Shown here piece after piece: positions 34,871 to 44,816 of a stretch of 64,000 bases of DNA. Each line of letters begins with the position of its first letter. The first letter of the stretch is position 1. This DNA comes from Pseudomonas sp. ICMP22404 (GTDB lineage Bacteria; Pseudomonadota; Gammaproteobacteria; Pseudomonadales; Pseudomonadaceae). The notes under the pieces are model-generated. The model did not search any database. It was not told the origin of the DNA and worked only from the letters and a program-made list of their open reading frames with translations. A program made the translations under genes and the position numbers. The DNA lies in NCBI RefSeq assembly GCF_006227205.1, contig NZ_VCNG01000003.1, positions 372,001 to 436,000 of the forward strand, read 5' to 3'.

Positions 34871-35102
34871 GGCGGTATCCTCGATTCATTCAATGGGTGT
34901 GTTTGCTGTCGAGGCCGTGTGTGTCGCCTCGTTGGGAGCCATTGAATGCCCCTGAGGTATCCCGCCTGTATCGAGCCAGGGGGCTTTTTGCATCGCTGTG
35001 TATCCGCCGGGCGCCAGATACACTGCAATACAAACCGCCGCGAGCCGGGCCCGCCGGCCCCTGTATTCTGATCACAACGAAACGCCGAGAGGACTGGACA
35101 CC

Positions 35103-35843
35103 ATGGATCATGTCGATCACGTATTGATAGTGGATGACGATCGCGAGATCAGAGAACTGGTGGGCAACTACCTGAAGAAGAATGGCCTGCGCACCACCGT
35201 CGTCGCCGATGGCCGGCAGATGCGTGCCTTTCTGGAAACCACGCCGGTGGACCTGATCGTGCTGGACCTGATGATGCCGGGCGATGACGGCCTGGTCCTG
35301 TGCCGGGAACTGCGCGCCGGCAAGCACAAGGCCACGCCGGTGCTGATGCTCACCGCCCGCAACGACGAAACCGACCGCATCATCGGCCTGGAAATGGGCG
35401 CCGACGATTATCTGGTCAAACCCTTCGCCGCCCGGGAGCTGCTGGCCCGGATCAACGCGGTATTGCGCCGCACCCGCATGTTGCCGCCCAACCTGGTAGT
35501 GACCGAAAGCGGCCGCCTGCTGGCGTTCGGTCGCTGGCGCCTGGACACCACGGCGCGTCACCTGCTGGACACCGACGGCACCATGGTCGCCCTGAGCGGC
35601 GCGGAATACCGGCTGTTGCGGGTGTTCCTCGACCACCCACAGCGAGTGCTCAACCGTGACCAATTGCTGAACCTGACCCAGGGCCGGGACGCCGATCTGT
35701 TCGACCGCTCCATCGACCTGCTGGTCAGCCGCCTGCGCCAGCGTCTGCTGGATGACGCTCGCGAGCCGGCCTACATCAAGACCGTGCGCAGCGAAGGCTA
35801 TGTCTTCTCCTTGCCGGTGGAAATCCTCGAGGCTGCGACATGA
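35103..35843 (+). CDS. OmpR-family response regulator
   Basis: A 246-aa regulator with a receiver domain (1-125; phospho-acceptor Asp in LIVLDLMMPGDDG, Lys in VKPFAAREL) and a C-terminal winged helix (about 150-240, SGAEYRLLRVFLDHPQRVLNRDQLL). The start is ATG at 35103 with AGAGGA upstream. The histidine kinase follows with a 4-bp ATGA overlap. The signal is not known; neighbours (DipZ, DUF2790) suggest an envelope redox or metal cue, but that is inference. Confidence 0.92.
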   Translation: MDHVDHVLIVDDDREIRELVGNYLKKNGLRTTVVADGRQMRAFLETTPVDLIVLDLMMPGDDGLVLCRELRAGKHKATPVLMLTARNDETDRIIGLEMGADDYLVKPFAARELLARINAVLRRTRMLPPNLVVTESGRLLAFGRWRLDTTARHLLDTDGTMVALSGAEYRLLRVFLDHPQRVLNRDQLLNLTQGRDADLFDRSIDLLVSRLRQRLLDDAREPAYIKTVRSEGYVFSLPVEILEAAT

Positions 35844-37162
35844 GTCTGCCGCTACGTTGGCCGCGCACCCTCGCCTCGCGGCTGTCGCTGATTTTCCTGG
35901 TCGGCCTGATCCTGGCCCAGGGCTTGTCGTTTGGCGCCCAATATTACGAGCGCTACCAGACCGCCAAGTCCACCATGCTCGGCAATCTGGAAACCGACGT
36001 CTCGACCTCCGTCGCCATCCTGGACCGCCTGCCCGCCGCCGAACGCCCGGCATGGCTGCCCAAGCTCACCCGGCGCAACTACGGTTACCTGCTGAATGAG
36101 GGTCAACCCGGCCAACCGATAGCCCGTGAAGACGCGCCGATCTCGGTGAATTCGATCGAGGACGCCATCGGCCAGGCCTATCCCCTGACCTTTATCGACA
36201 TTCCGGGACCGCAGAAGCATTACCAGGCGCACCTGCGCCTGAGCGACGGCAGTCCGCTGACCATCGACGTCCGGCCGGCCATGATGCCCCTGTCCCCCTG
36301 GTTGCCGGTGGTGTTGCTGGGGCAGTTGGCGTTGCTGATCGGCTGTACCTGGCTGGCCGTGCGCATCGCCGTCGGCCCACTGACCCGGCTGGCCCAGGCC
36401 GTGGAAACCCTCGATCCGAACGCCCACAGCGTACGCCTGGATGAGCAAGGCCCGACCGAAGTGGTCCATGCGGCCAAGGCGTTCAATGCCATGCAGGACC
36501 GTATCGCCGCCTATCTGAAGGAGCGCATGCAGTTGCTGGCGGCGATATCCCACGACCTGCAGACCCCCATCACCCGCATGAAGCTGCGGGCGGAATTCAT
36601 GGATGAGGGCATTGAGAAGGACAAACTCTGGAGCGACTTGGGTGAGATGGAGCATTTGGTGCGCGAAGGCGTGGCCTATGCCCGCAGCATCCATGGCGCC
36701 ACCGAGGCCAGCTGTCGAATCAGCCTGGATGCGTTTCTCGACAGTCTGGTGTTCGACTACCAGGACACCGGGCAGGATGTGCAGTTGTCCGGAAAGAACG
36801 CCGCCGTCATCGACACCCGCCCCCATGCCTTACGCCGGGTGCTGGTGAACCTGGTGGACAACGCGCTGAAGTTCGGTGGCGCGGCGCGGATCGAGGTGCA
36901 GGCCGAGAACAATGGCCAACTGGCGATCCAGGTCCTGGACCGCGGCCCCGGCATCAACGAGCAGGAACTGGCCGAAGTGCTCAAGCCGTTCTACCGGGTG
37001 GAAAGCTCGCGCAACCGTGAAACCGGCGGGACCGGGCTGGGACTGGCCATCGCCCAGCAACTGGCCACGGCCATGGGCGGCTCACTGACCTTGAGCAACC
37101 GAGAAGGCGGCGGCCTGTGCGCCGAACTGCGCCTGAACCGCAGCACCTCGTTCGGCAGTTGA
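35840..37162 (+). CDS. Sensor histidine kinase
   Basis: A 440-aa membrane kinase with TM1 (about 13-33), a periplasmic sensor of about 120 residues, TM2 (about 152-175) and a HAMP domain (about 176-230). The dimerisation helix carries His in AAISHDLQTPITR, followed by an HATPase domain with N box (VNLVDNALKFGG), DRGPGI and GGTGLGLAI. It is the partner of the overlapping response regulator. The family is EnvZ/CpxA-like. Confidence 0.92.
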   Translation: MSLPLRWPRTLASRLSLIFLVGLILAQGLSFGAQYYERYQTAKSTMLGNLETDVSTSVAILDRLPAAERPAWLPKLTRRNYGYLLNEGQPGQPIAREDAPISVNSIEDAIGQAYPLTFIDIPGPQKHYQAHLRLSDGSPLTIDVRPAMMPLSPWLPVVLLGQLALLIGCTWLAVRIAVGPLTRLAQAVETLDPNAHSVRLDEQGPTEVVHAAKAFNAMQDRIAAYLKERMQLLAAISHDLQTPITRMKLRAEFMDEGIEKDKLWSDLGEMEHLVREGVAYARSIHGATEASCRISLDAFLDSLVFDYQDTGQDVQLSGKNAAVIDTRPHALRRVLVNLVDNALKFGGAARIEVQAENNGQLAIQVLDRGPGINEQELAEVLKPFYRVESSRNRETGGTGLGLAIAQQLATAMGGSLTLSNREGGGLCAELRLNRSTSFGS

Positions 37163-37180
37163 CCTTGGGCTGACCGGCCT

Positions 37181-37597
37181 ACCGCTATCGCGAGCAGGCT
37201 CGCTCCCACAGGTTTCCGAGGTGTTCACCCAATGGCGTAAACCCTCAATCCCCCGTGGGAGCGGGCTTGCTCGCGAATGCGGTGGCTCAGCTTGCATCAA
37301 TGCTGGCTGTACTGCCGTCTTCGCGGGCAAGCCCGGCTCCCACAGGTTCCGCGGGCGTCCACCGAATCGCGTACACCATAAATCCCTTGTGGGAGCGAGC
37401 CTGCTCGCGATAGCGGTGGCTCAGTTTGCATCAATGCTGGCTGTACTGCCGTCTTCGCGGGCAAGCCCGGCTCCCACAGGTTCCGCGGACGTTCACCGAA
37501 TCGCCTACACCATAAATCCCCTGTGGGAGCGAGCCTGCTCGCGATAGCGGTGGCTCGGTTTGCGCATTCTTCACCGGCAAGCCCCACTCCCGCGTGT
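37181..37597. repeat. 134-bp tandem array built on the REP element
   Basis: The word CACAGG at the end of each palindrome recurs at 37207, 37341 and 37475, an exact 134-bp period. Each unit holds a GTGGGAGCG...CTCGCG arm, a centre with TGCATCAATGCTGGCTGTAC, a diverged right arm (TTCGCGGGCAAGCCCGGCTC) and a spacer CACCGAATCGC(G/C)TACACCATAAATC. The first unit is more diverged and the last decays near 37597. No gene lies in 37163-37753; after 37600 nothing further is seen. Confidence 0.85.
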
Positions 37598-37753
37598 ATC
37601 CGCGACGCCCTCTATGCCATGAGCGCCAGCCGGCCATCGCCCCTCGCCTTCGAAAATCGAAACCTTGGAAGACTTGCGTCGGTCCAGTCCTGTGTAGCCA
37701 CCCAACGCTGCACGCCGCCCCCAGCGGCTGCGGCCCAGCAATGAGGGACAGAC

Positions 37754-39553
37754 ATGAGCATGACCGTCGGTGATTTTCTGGTGGAACGTCTTTATGAATG
37801 GGGCGTTCGCTGTATCTATGGGTATCCGGGCGATGGCATCAATGGCGTTTTCGGCGCCTTGAACCGTGCCAATGGCAAGATTCGCTTCATCCAGGCCCGT
37901 CATGAGGAAATGGCCGCGTTCATGGCCTGTGCCCACGCCAAGTTCACCGGCGAGCTGGGGGTGTGCATCGCCACCTCGGGACCGGGTGCATCGCACCTGG
38001 TGACGGGCCTCTACGACGCCCGGATGGATCACATGCCAGTGCTCGCCATCAGCGGCCAACAGGCCCGCGCCGCTCTGGGCGGGCATTACCAGCAGGAACT
38101 GGACCTGGTCAGCCTGTTCAAGGATGTGGCCGGGGCGTTCGTCCAGCAGGCCAGCACACCGTCCCAGGTGCGTCATCTGCTTGACCGCGCCGTCCGCACC
38201 GCCGTCGGCGAGCGCCGTGTCACCGCGCTGATCCTGCCCAATGACCTGCAGGAAATGGAATACACCCCACCGCCTCGCAAACACGGCACGGTTCACTCCG
38301 GCGTCGGTTACCGCAAACCCAAGGTCGTGCCCTACGAAGAAGATCTGCGCCAGGCCGCCGAGGTCCTCAATGCCGGCAAGAAAATCGCCATTCTCGTGGG
38401 CGCCGGTGCGCTACAGGCGACAGACGAAGTGATCGCCATCGCCGAAAAGCTCGGTGCCGGAGTGGCCAAGGCGCTGCTCGGCAAAGCCGCGGTGCCGGAT
38501 GACCTGCCCTGGGTCACCGGGTCCATCGGGCTGCTGGGCACCGAACCCAGCGACAACCTGATGGCCGGCTGCGACACCCTGCTGATGATCGGCTCCGGTT
38601 TCCCCTATGCCGAGTTCCTCCCCCCCGAAGGCCAGGCCCGAGGGGTGCAGATCGATATTCAGCCGGACATGCTCAGCCTGCGTTACCCCATGGAGGTCAA
38701 CCTGCAAGGCGACTGCGCCGACACCCTGCGCGCCCTCCTGCCGCTGATCGAGGAAAAGGCCGACCGTGCCTGGCGCAAGAAAATCGAGCACTGGCGAGCG
38801 GATTGGGACAAGACCCTGGAAAAACGCGCGCTGGTGTCGGCTAAACCGATCAACCCGCAACGGGTCACGTTCGAGCTGTCCCCCCGGTTACCCGATCGGG
38901 CCATCATCACCTGTGACTCGGGCTCCTGCGCCAACTGGTATGCCCGGGACATCCAGATCCGTCGCGGCATGATGTGTTCGTTGTCCGGTGGCCTGGCGTC
39001 CATGGGGGCTGCGGTGCCCTATGCCATCGCGGCGAAGTTCTGTCATCCGCAACGGCCGGTCATCGCCCTGGTGGGGGACGGCGCGATGCAGATGAACAAC
39101 ATGGCCGAACTCATCACCGTCGCCAAGTACTGGCGCACCTGGGCCAATGGCACCTGGATCTGCGCGGTGTTCAACAACCAGGATTTGAATCAGGTGACCT
39201 GGGAGCAACGCGTCATGGAAGGCGACCCGAAATTCGAGGCGTCCCAGGACATCCCGGACGTGCCTTATCACCTTTTTGCCGAATCCATTGGCCTGAAGGG
39301 CATCCTTGTCGAGCAGGAGGACCAGGTCGCCGCGGCCTGGGAGCAAGCGCTGGCGGCCGAACGCCCGGTGTTGATCGAATTCCGGACCGACCCCAACGTG
39401 CCGCCCCTGCCACCTCATATCAAACTGGAACAGGCGAAAAAATTCGCCTCGACCCTGCTCCAGGGTGACCCTAACGAGCGAGGCATCGTGGTGGAAACCG
39501 CGAAACAGGTCCTGGGCGCCCTGCTGCCGGGCCATCGCAAGGATAAGGAGTAA
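37754..39553 (+). CDS. Thiamine-diphosphate-dependent enzyme, pyruvate oxidase/acetolactate synthase-like
   Basis: A 599-aa three-domain ThDP enzyme with an N-terminal pyrimidine-binding domain (1-175; the active-site Glu lies in RHEEMAAFMA), a central domain (about 195-330) and a C-terminal pyrophosphate domain (about 375-560; GDGAMQMNNMAELITVAKY through FNNQDLNQVTWE). The sequence is closest to the YdaP/PoxB-like group that decarboxylates pyruvate, but loss of FAD dependence cannot be excluded. It is monocistronic after the tandem repeat. Confidence 0.85.
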   Translation: MSMTVGDFLVERLYEWGVRCIYGYPGDGINGVFGALNRANGKIRFIQARHEEMAAFMACAHAKFTGELGVCIATSGPGASHLVTGLYDARMDHMPVLAISGQQARAALGGHYQQELDLVSLFKDVAGAFVQQASTPSQVRHLLDRAVRTAVGERRVTALILPNDLQEMEYTPPPRKHGTVHSGVGYRKPKVVPYEEDLRQAAEVLNAGKKIAILVGAGALQATDEVIAIAEKLGAGVAKALLGKAAVPDDLPWVTGSIGLLGTEPSDNLMAGCDTLLMIGSGFPYAEFLPPEGQARGVQIDIQPDMLSLRYPMEVNLQGDCADTLRALLPLIEEKADRAWRKKIEHWRADWDKTLEKRALVSAKPINPQRVTFELSPRLPDRAIITCDSGSCANWYARDIQIRRGMMCSLSGGLASMGAAVPYAIAAKFCHPQRPVIALVGDGAMQMNNMAELITVAKYWRTWANGTWICAVFNNQDLNQVTWEQRVMEGDPKFEASQDIPDVPYHLFAESIGLKGILVEQEDQVAAAWEQALAAERPVLIEFRTDPNVPPLPPHIKLEQAKKFASTLLQGDPNERGIVVETAKQVLGALLPGHRKDKE

Positions 39554-39697
39554 ACGCGTCCGCGACAGTCATCGCGCACCCGCGCCGATACTTGACCGTT
39601 TAATCAAGTTACCGAGTGTCAGGTCAGTTAAGTTAATTGGCCTGGCAGCCGATACAGAGGCGTGCGGGATATTTCGCGTTTAGCTGATGACTTGTTT

Positions 39698-42271
39698 ATG
39701 ACTGAAGATGCAGGCAACGACTCCACCGACTTTTCCCCGGGCAAGCCAACCCGAAGCTTCACCCGACGCACCTTCCCGGCCATCATGTTCCTGCTGTTCG
39801 TCATGTCCGCGCTGGCAATCGCCGTGTTGCTCAACATCACCGCTGCCCAGGACAAGCGTGCCCGGGAACAGAGCCTGTTTTTTGCCCAGCGGGCCCTCGA
39901 CGGCATCCGCACCGGCATCGGTCGCGACCTGAACGACTACTCCAAATGGAGCGATGCTTACCGGCATCTGCACCTGACGGTGGACAAGGCCTGGGCCTAC
40001 GACCAGGAAAATGTCGGTAGCAGCGTCTATTCGCTCTACGGTTATCAGGCCGTGTTCGTTATTTCCCCCAAGGGCAAGACGGTTTACTCGGTGATCAATG
40101 GCGAAATGAGCGAGGCCGATGCCAACACCTGGCTGACAGGCGACCTGCAAGGCCTGAGGAAGACCGCCAGCACTTCGGAAAACCGCGATGAAGTCATCGT
40201 CAAGTTGCTGCATCACGACGGCGCCCCCGCATTCGTCGCCGCGTCGGCCATTACCACCGGCACGGACAACAGCGTGCGAGAGATGCCAGGACCGCCCAGC
40301 CTGATGCTGTTCGTGAAAGTCCTCGATCCGGCCTCGTTGCAGAACCTGGCAAGGGACTTTGCCCTGCCCGACGCCTACATCGCCCATAAGCCGGGGCCGG
40401 ACGGAACCGCCGAATTATCCCTTGGCGAAAGCATCCACGAGGCCCTGGCCTGGCGACCGCCAACCCCCGGCAACGATCTGCGCAAGGTCCTGTTGCCCTT
40501 GCTGGTGCTGGCGCTGCTGATCCTGGGGATCCTGGCCCTCGCCGTGTTGCGCCATGCCCTGATGATGCTGCGCGCCCAGGAACACCAGTACGACAGCCTC
40601 CTGGCCCACCGCAAGGCGCTGGAACGTAGTGAAGAACGCTTCCGCGACATTGCCGAAGTGTCCTCCGACTGGCTGTGGGAGGTCGATTCGGCCGGGACCT
40701 TGACCTATCTGTCGGAACGCTTCGAGCAAGTGACCGGATTCAGTCCCGCCGAGTGGCTGGGCAAGCCCCTGCACCGCCTGCTGCACCCTCACGGCGGGTC
40801 GATTTCCATTGCACAGTGGCTGCTCGGCGGCGCCAACAACGCGTCATCGAACCCGCTGTTGTGCGAGTACACCGCACGCAATCAACGCATACGCACCTGC
40901 AAACTCTCGGTCCGCGCCATTGAAGCCGGCGCCCTGGGGTTTCGTGGCACCGCCACCGATATCACCGATGAACTGCGGGCATTGGCCCAGATCAAGCATC
41001 TCTCTTTGCACGACCCGCTGACCGGGTTGGCCAACCGCAACCGGCTGTTCGATTGCCTCAGCGAGTACCTGGACCCGGTCAGCGGTGTGTCGCTGGCGGT
41101 GTTGAACCTGGACATGGACCGCTTCAAGCCGGTCAATGACTCCCTGGGCCATGCCGTGGGCGACAAAGTGTTGAAGGAGGTGGCCCATATCCTTCTGCAG
41201 AACGTACGCGACTCCGACCTGGTGGCCCGTCTGGGCGGTGACGAGTTTGTCATTGTCATGCCCGAACCAGGCAATGCCCACGACCTCGATCAACTTTGTG
41301 GACGCCTGATCGACTGCATGCAACGCCCCATGCACCTGGACGGCAATACCCTGTACCTGGGCGTGAGTATCGGTGTGGCCTGGGCGCAACCCGGGGACAG
41401 CCGTGCCGATGAGCTGTTGCGCCAGGCCGATATCGCCTTGTATGCGGCCAAGGCAGCCGGCCGCAACACCTGGCGCGTCTACGTGGAAGCCATGGGTAAC
41501 GTGGCCCGTGATCGCCGGCGCTATGAACAGCAACTGCGTGACGCCATGCACCGGGACCAGTTGGAACTGCGTTATCTGCCACGTTTCGATATCAACGCCG
41601 AGCAGTTGTACGGTTTTGAAGCCCAGACGTTCTGGCACCATCCCGAAAAAGGTGAACTGGGTGGTTCCGACTTCATTCCGGTTGCCGAAGCATCCGGCCA
41701 GTTGGAAGAGTTGGGGGCATGGATGTTGGTCAACGTCTGTGAGGAAGCGGCGAGCTGGCCGACACCCGTCAACGTATCCATTGCGGTTTCGCCGAAATGG
41801 TTCAGCAGCAACTTCTTGCTCAATCAAGTGCAGACAGCCCTTGAGACGAGCGATCTGGCCCCCCATCGACTGACCCTGGAAGTGGCCGAGGGCATTCTGC
41901 TGGTGGACCACAAGACCGTCGCCACCACCCTGCATGCCCTCAAGGACCTGGGGGTGCGGATCAACATCGATAAGTTCGGCACCAACATCGCCTCCCTTCG
42001 CGAAGTCTTGAATCAACCGTTCGACGGCATCCGCTTCGATCGCAATATCCTTTCGCAATTGGGCCTGGAGCATGATCAAGAAGGCGTCCTGGCGATGATC
42101 CGACTGAGCCGCAGCGTGGGACTGATGGTCACCGCCGAAGGGATCGAAAACGCCCGCCAATTCAGACAATTGCGCAGCGTTGCCTGCGACCATGTCCAGG
42201 GCCCCTACTTCGGCTCGGCACTGGCCCGCTCGGAAATGGCCTCGTTCTTCACCACACCCCGGTGGCTATAA
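39698..42271 (+). CDS. CHASE4-PAS-GGDEF-EAL protein; EAL domain degenerate
   Basis: A membrane cyclic-di-GMP protein of about 857 aa. TM1 (about 25-45) precedes a CHASE4-like periplasmic sensor with SKWSDAYRHLH, then TM2, a PAS domain and a GGDEF domain with intact RLGGDEFVIV. The EAL domain is altered: GFEAQ replaces EAL-R, and the metal-binding DDFGT reads DKFGT. A diguanylate cyclase with a non-hydrolysing EAL sensor domain is likely. ATG at 39698 is used; a GTG at 39662 is possible. Confidence 0.88.
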   Translation: MTEDAGNDSTDFSPGKPTRSFTRRTFPAIMFLLFVMSALAIAVLLNITAAQDKRAREQSLFFAQRALDGIRTGIGRDLNDYSKWSDAYRHLHLTVDKAWAYDQENVGSSVYSLYGYQAVFVISPKGKTVYSVINGEMSEADANTWLTGDLQGLRKTASTSENRDEVIVKLLHHDGAPAFVAASAITTGTDNSVREMPGPPSLMLFVKVLDPASLQNLARDFALPDAYIAHKPGPDGTAELSLGESIHEALAWRPPTPGNDLRKVLLPLLVLALLILGILALAVLRHALMMLRAQEHQYDSLLAHRKALERSEERFRDIAEVSSDWLWEVDSAGTLTYLSERFEQVTGFSPAEWLGKPLHRLLHPHGGSISIAQWLLGGANNASSNPLLCEYTARNQRIRTCKLSVRAIEAGALGFRGTATDITDELRALAQIKHLSLHDPLTGLANRNRLFDCLSEYLDPVSGVSLAVLNLDMDRFKPVNDSLGHAVGDKVLKEVAHILLQNVRDSDLVARLGGDEFVIVMPEPGNAHDLDQLCGRLIDCMQRPMHLDGNTLYLGVSIGVAWAQPGDSRADELLRQADIALYAAKAAGRNTWRVYVEAMGNVARDRRRYEQQLRDAMHRDQLELRYLPRFDINAEQLYGFEAQTFWHHPEKGELGGSDFIPVAEASGQLEELGAWMLVNVCEEAASWPTPVNVSIAVSPKWFSSNFLLNQVQTALETSDLAPHRLTLEVAEGILLVDHKTVATTLHALKDLGVRINIDKFGTNIASLREVLNQPFDGIRFDRNILSQLGLEHDQEGVLAMIRLSRSVGLMVTAEGIENARQFRQLRSVACDHVQGPYFGSALARSEMASFFTTPRWL

Positions 42272-42290
42272 AGCAGCACCGATAGCCTTG

Positions 42291-42380
42291 CGTGGGAGCG
42301 AGCCTGCTCGCGAAGGCGTCAACACAGCCACCTTTGCCATCAACGGATGGACCGCTATCGCGAGCAGGCTCGCTCCCACA
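42291..42380. repeat. REP-type inverted repeat pair (GTGGGAGCGAGCCTGCTCGCG family)
   Basis: Opposed arms between the convergent cyclic-di-GMP and methyltransferase genes. Confidence 0.9.
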
Positions 42381-42411
42381 GGAGTCCAAGTGAGTACGTG
42401 TCCCCGCACGA

Positions 42412-43458
42412 CTACTTGCGAGCCTCCAGGATCAGGTTGAAAGGCGTCTCCGCTGCCCGCCGGAAGTGCCTGAAACCCGCCTCGGCAAATATCTCCCGCA
42501 ACCTCGCCTCCCCGGCCTGCGCCCCCAGGCCCAGCCCCACTTCCTGGGACAGCGAGTTCGGTGTACAGATGAACGTGGAAGCGGCATAGAACAGTCGTCC
42601 GACCGGGGTCAGGTTCTCGTCCAGCGTGTCTTTGGCATAGGGCTCGACCAGCAGCACCGTGCCGTCTGCCTTCAGCGACTGATAGGCGTGCTGTGCAGCG
42701 CCAACCGGGTCCCCCATGTCGTGCAGGCAATCGAAATAGCAGATCAGATCGTAATCATTTCCCGGGAAGCTCTTCGCGGTGCTTTGGACAAAGCTGACGC
42801 GGTCGTCGACGCCGCCCTCTTTGGCACGCTGCGTCGCCGTGGCGATGGAGGGTGCGTGATAATCGAACCCCACAAAGCGCGAGGCCGGAAAAGCCTTCGC
42901 CATGACGATAGTCGAAGCACCATGCCCGCAGCCGATGTCCGCCACCTTCGCACCGGCAGTGAGCTTATCGACGACACCTTCCAGCGCCGGCAACCATTGC
43001 GACACCAGATAGGATTTGTACCCGGGCCGGAAAAAACGCTCGGTACCGTGGAACATGCAGGGATGGTGGTCACCCCAGGCCAGCCCTCCATCTCCGCGCA
43101 TGGCCGCCACCAGTTTGTCCTTGTCGTGGAACATGGACGCGACCACCATGACGCCGCCCGCCACATACACCGGCGAATCCTCGATGGCCAGCGCCAATGC
43201 CTGTTCTTCAGGCAAGACGAACTGGCCCTCGTGGTGCTCCATGTACCCGGAAGCCGCATGGGCGCTGAGCCATTCCTGGATCAGACGTGGATTGCAGCCC
43301 GTTCTGGACGCAAGTTCCTGGGAGGTGACCGGCCGGCTATCCGCCATGGCTTTATACAACCCGAGTTCATCGCCAACCATCACGTTGGCGAGCATTGCCG
43401 AGGCGCCCATGTCGGACACCAGCTTGCCCATGAACTCGTTAAGTTTTGCCTCGTCCAT
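42412..43458 (-). CDS. SAM-dependent methyltransferase with N-terminal winged-helix domain
   Basis: A 348-aa protein with an N-terminal dimerisation/winged-helix region (about 1-95, ELASRTGCNPRLIQEWLSA), then a class I methyltransferase domain. The latter has motif I VADIGCGHGAST (about 172-183), an acidic loop (FDYHAPSI) and motif IV (DLICYFDCLHDMGDP). It resembles the Rv2258c/O-methyltransferase-like group. The methyl acceptor is unknown. It is a single gene. Confidence 0.87.
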   Translation of the reverse strand: MDEAKLNEFMGKLVSDMGASAMLANVMVGDELGLYKAMADSRPVTSQELASRTGCNPRLIQEWLSAHAASGYMEHHEGQFVLPEEQALALAIEDSPVYVAGGVMVVASMFHDKDKLVAAMRGDGGLAWGDHHPCMFHGTERFFRPGYKSYLVSQWLPALEGVVDKLTAGAKVADIGCGHGASTIVMAKAFPASRFVGFDYHAPSIATATQRAKEGGVDDRVSFVQSTAKSFPGNDYDLICYFDCLHDMGDPVGAAQHAYQSLKADGTVLLVEPYAKDTLDENLTPVGRLFYAASTFICTPNSLSQEVGLGLGAQAGEARLREIFAEAGFRHFRRAAETPFNLILEARK

Positions 43459-43688
43459 TACGTACCCTCCTGTGAGAAGGCCACCGTCGACACGGGCATG
43501 CAGGACCTGAAAACTGTAGCGGTGGTCGGATGGATTGACACGCGGCTGCGCGCTGCCGCATCACCGAGTGGGAAACACCTGGCAAACGTGGGAACACGCG
43601 CCTGCCTACCCGCCCAATGATCTGGGCGGGCTTTCAGTCTAATCCTGGAGGAGCGCTCATGGTGCCTGACGCGACACTCGGTGTGCTC

Positions 43689-43717
43689 GCTCTTCGCGAG
43701 CAGGCTCGCGCCCACAG
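43689..43717. repeat. Solitary REP half-element
   Basis: CTCTTCGCGAGCAGGCTCGC followed by GCCCACAGG is one diverged arm of the GAGCCTGCTCGCG family without a facing partner. The rest of 43459-43730 shows no gene. Confidence 0.7.
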
Positions 43718-43730
43718 GCGTCCGGGTTAT

Positions 43731-44816
43731 CTATAGGCTGAGCCGCACTTCCGTCAACCGTTGGGCACGTGCCTCCGGACTGCCTGATGGTTGCGCGAGA
43801 AACTCGGTAATCAGCGATGTAATCTGGTGCTGGATCACCCCACGCGGACGACCGTTGTCACCGTCGCGGCAAATGATGCCATCGCCAGGTACGTCCTCTT
43901 CCAGCAACGCCTGCGCGCCAGGCTTGCACATCGACAGGAAGCTGAAATGGCTGGCATCGCTGATTTCGATGTAACGGTTGGACGCCGGCGCCAGGCGTTT
44001 TGCCAGGTTGGCGGACTCCAACTGGGCGGGAAGATCGTGAGACGCTACGCCGGCGGCGATCACCAGCGTGGGCACTTGTAGCATTGCCAGGCTTGCATCG
44101 GTCAGGCCTCGTGAAAGGCCCAGGTCCAATGTGACCACTGCGGTGACACGTTCATCGCGCCAATCGGCGGCCAGCGCCGCCTTCGATTCCGAGCTGCTTG
44201 CAGGGTTTATCTGTTCGTAGACAGTGCAACTGCTCAATTGCGGATGAACCTTGCAATCCTCGGCAAAGCGGTCCGGATCAAAGCGCGCCCCCGCGACCTC
44301 CAGTGCAGTCCAGCCGCCCAGGGAATGGCCCACGACAGCAATTCGGCGCTTCGCGACCACGCCGAACTTGTCAGGTTGGGTGGTCACCGCATCGATGACC
44401 CGGCGCAGATCCTCGGGACGTTTCCACAACTGCGCCGCGGCTTGGGGACTACGGTCATGGGTCGTGGTGCCGGGATGGTTGACCGCCGCCACGATGTAGC
44501 CCCGATGGGCCAAAGCACTGGCCAGCCAGGTCTGGTTGCCCCAGTTGCCCCTGAATCCGTGGGAAAGCACCACCAACGGGTGCTCGCCTGCGGTTGGCGG
44601 CGCATTCCGAACAGCAGAACTACCGACAAAGACCACGTCATCGGCGATCAACTGCGCGGGCGCGGTGGTTGGACTGGGGTACCAGACGACCATCTCCAGT
44701 TCACGGCCGTTGTGCGTGTCCGGCAGTGTCGAAGCGTAGAAACCGATAGGGCTTTCATCCGCGAGCGCGATGGTCGTCATGCAGGTCAGAAGCAAGGCGC
44801 CGAAAGTTGTTTTCAA
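43731..44816 (-). CDS. Exported alpha/beta hydrolase (dienelactone hydrolase/PAF-acetylhydrolase-like)
   Basis: A 361-aa hydrolase with a signal peptide (1-19). The oxyanion/strand motif VVLSHGFRGNWGNQ, nucleophile elbow GHSLGGW, an Asp near TLVIAAGVASHD and a His in DASHFSF form a plausible catalytic triad. Family members cleave short-chain esters or phospholipid-derived acetyl esters. It is monocistronic with no pathway partners nearby. The region 44817-45115 to its right holds only a repeat. Confidence 0.83.
   Translation of the reverse strand: MKTTFGALLLTCMTTIALADESPIGFYASTLPDTHNGRELEMVVWYPSPTTAPAQLIADDVVFVGSSAVRNAPPTAGEHPLVVLSHGFRGNWGNQTWLASALAHRGYIVAAVNHPGTTTHDRSPQAAAQLWKRPEDLRRVIDAVTTQPDKFGVVAKRRIAVVGHSLGGWTALEVAGARFDPDRFAEDCKVHPQLSSCTVYEQINPASSSESKAALAADWRDERVTAVVTLDLGLSRGLTDASLAMLQVPTLVIAAGVASHDLPAQLESANLAKRLAPASNRYIEISDASHFSFLSMCKPGAQALLEEDVPGDGIICRDGDNGRPRGVIQHQITSLITEFLAQPSGSPEARAQRLTEVRLSL

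Noticed and set aside
34946..34986. Hairpin GCCCCTG...CAGGGGGC followed by CTTTTTG on the plus strand
   Set aside because: Long unpaired interior and no upstream plus-strand gene; a small RNA terminator is possible but unsupported.
37181..37597. Possible CRISPR array
   Set aside because: The 134-bp units have nearly identical spacers and contain the genome-wide REP palindrome; no cas genes are present.
42466..43620. Long plus-strand frame opposite the methyltransferase
   Set aside because: Shadow of conserved methyltransferase motifs; product is compositionally biased and lacks domains.
43609..43633. CCCGCCCA/TGGGCGGG hairpin
   Set aside because: Oriented as a plus-strand terminator where no plus-strand gene precedes it, and followed only by CTTTC.
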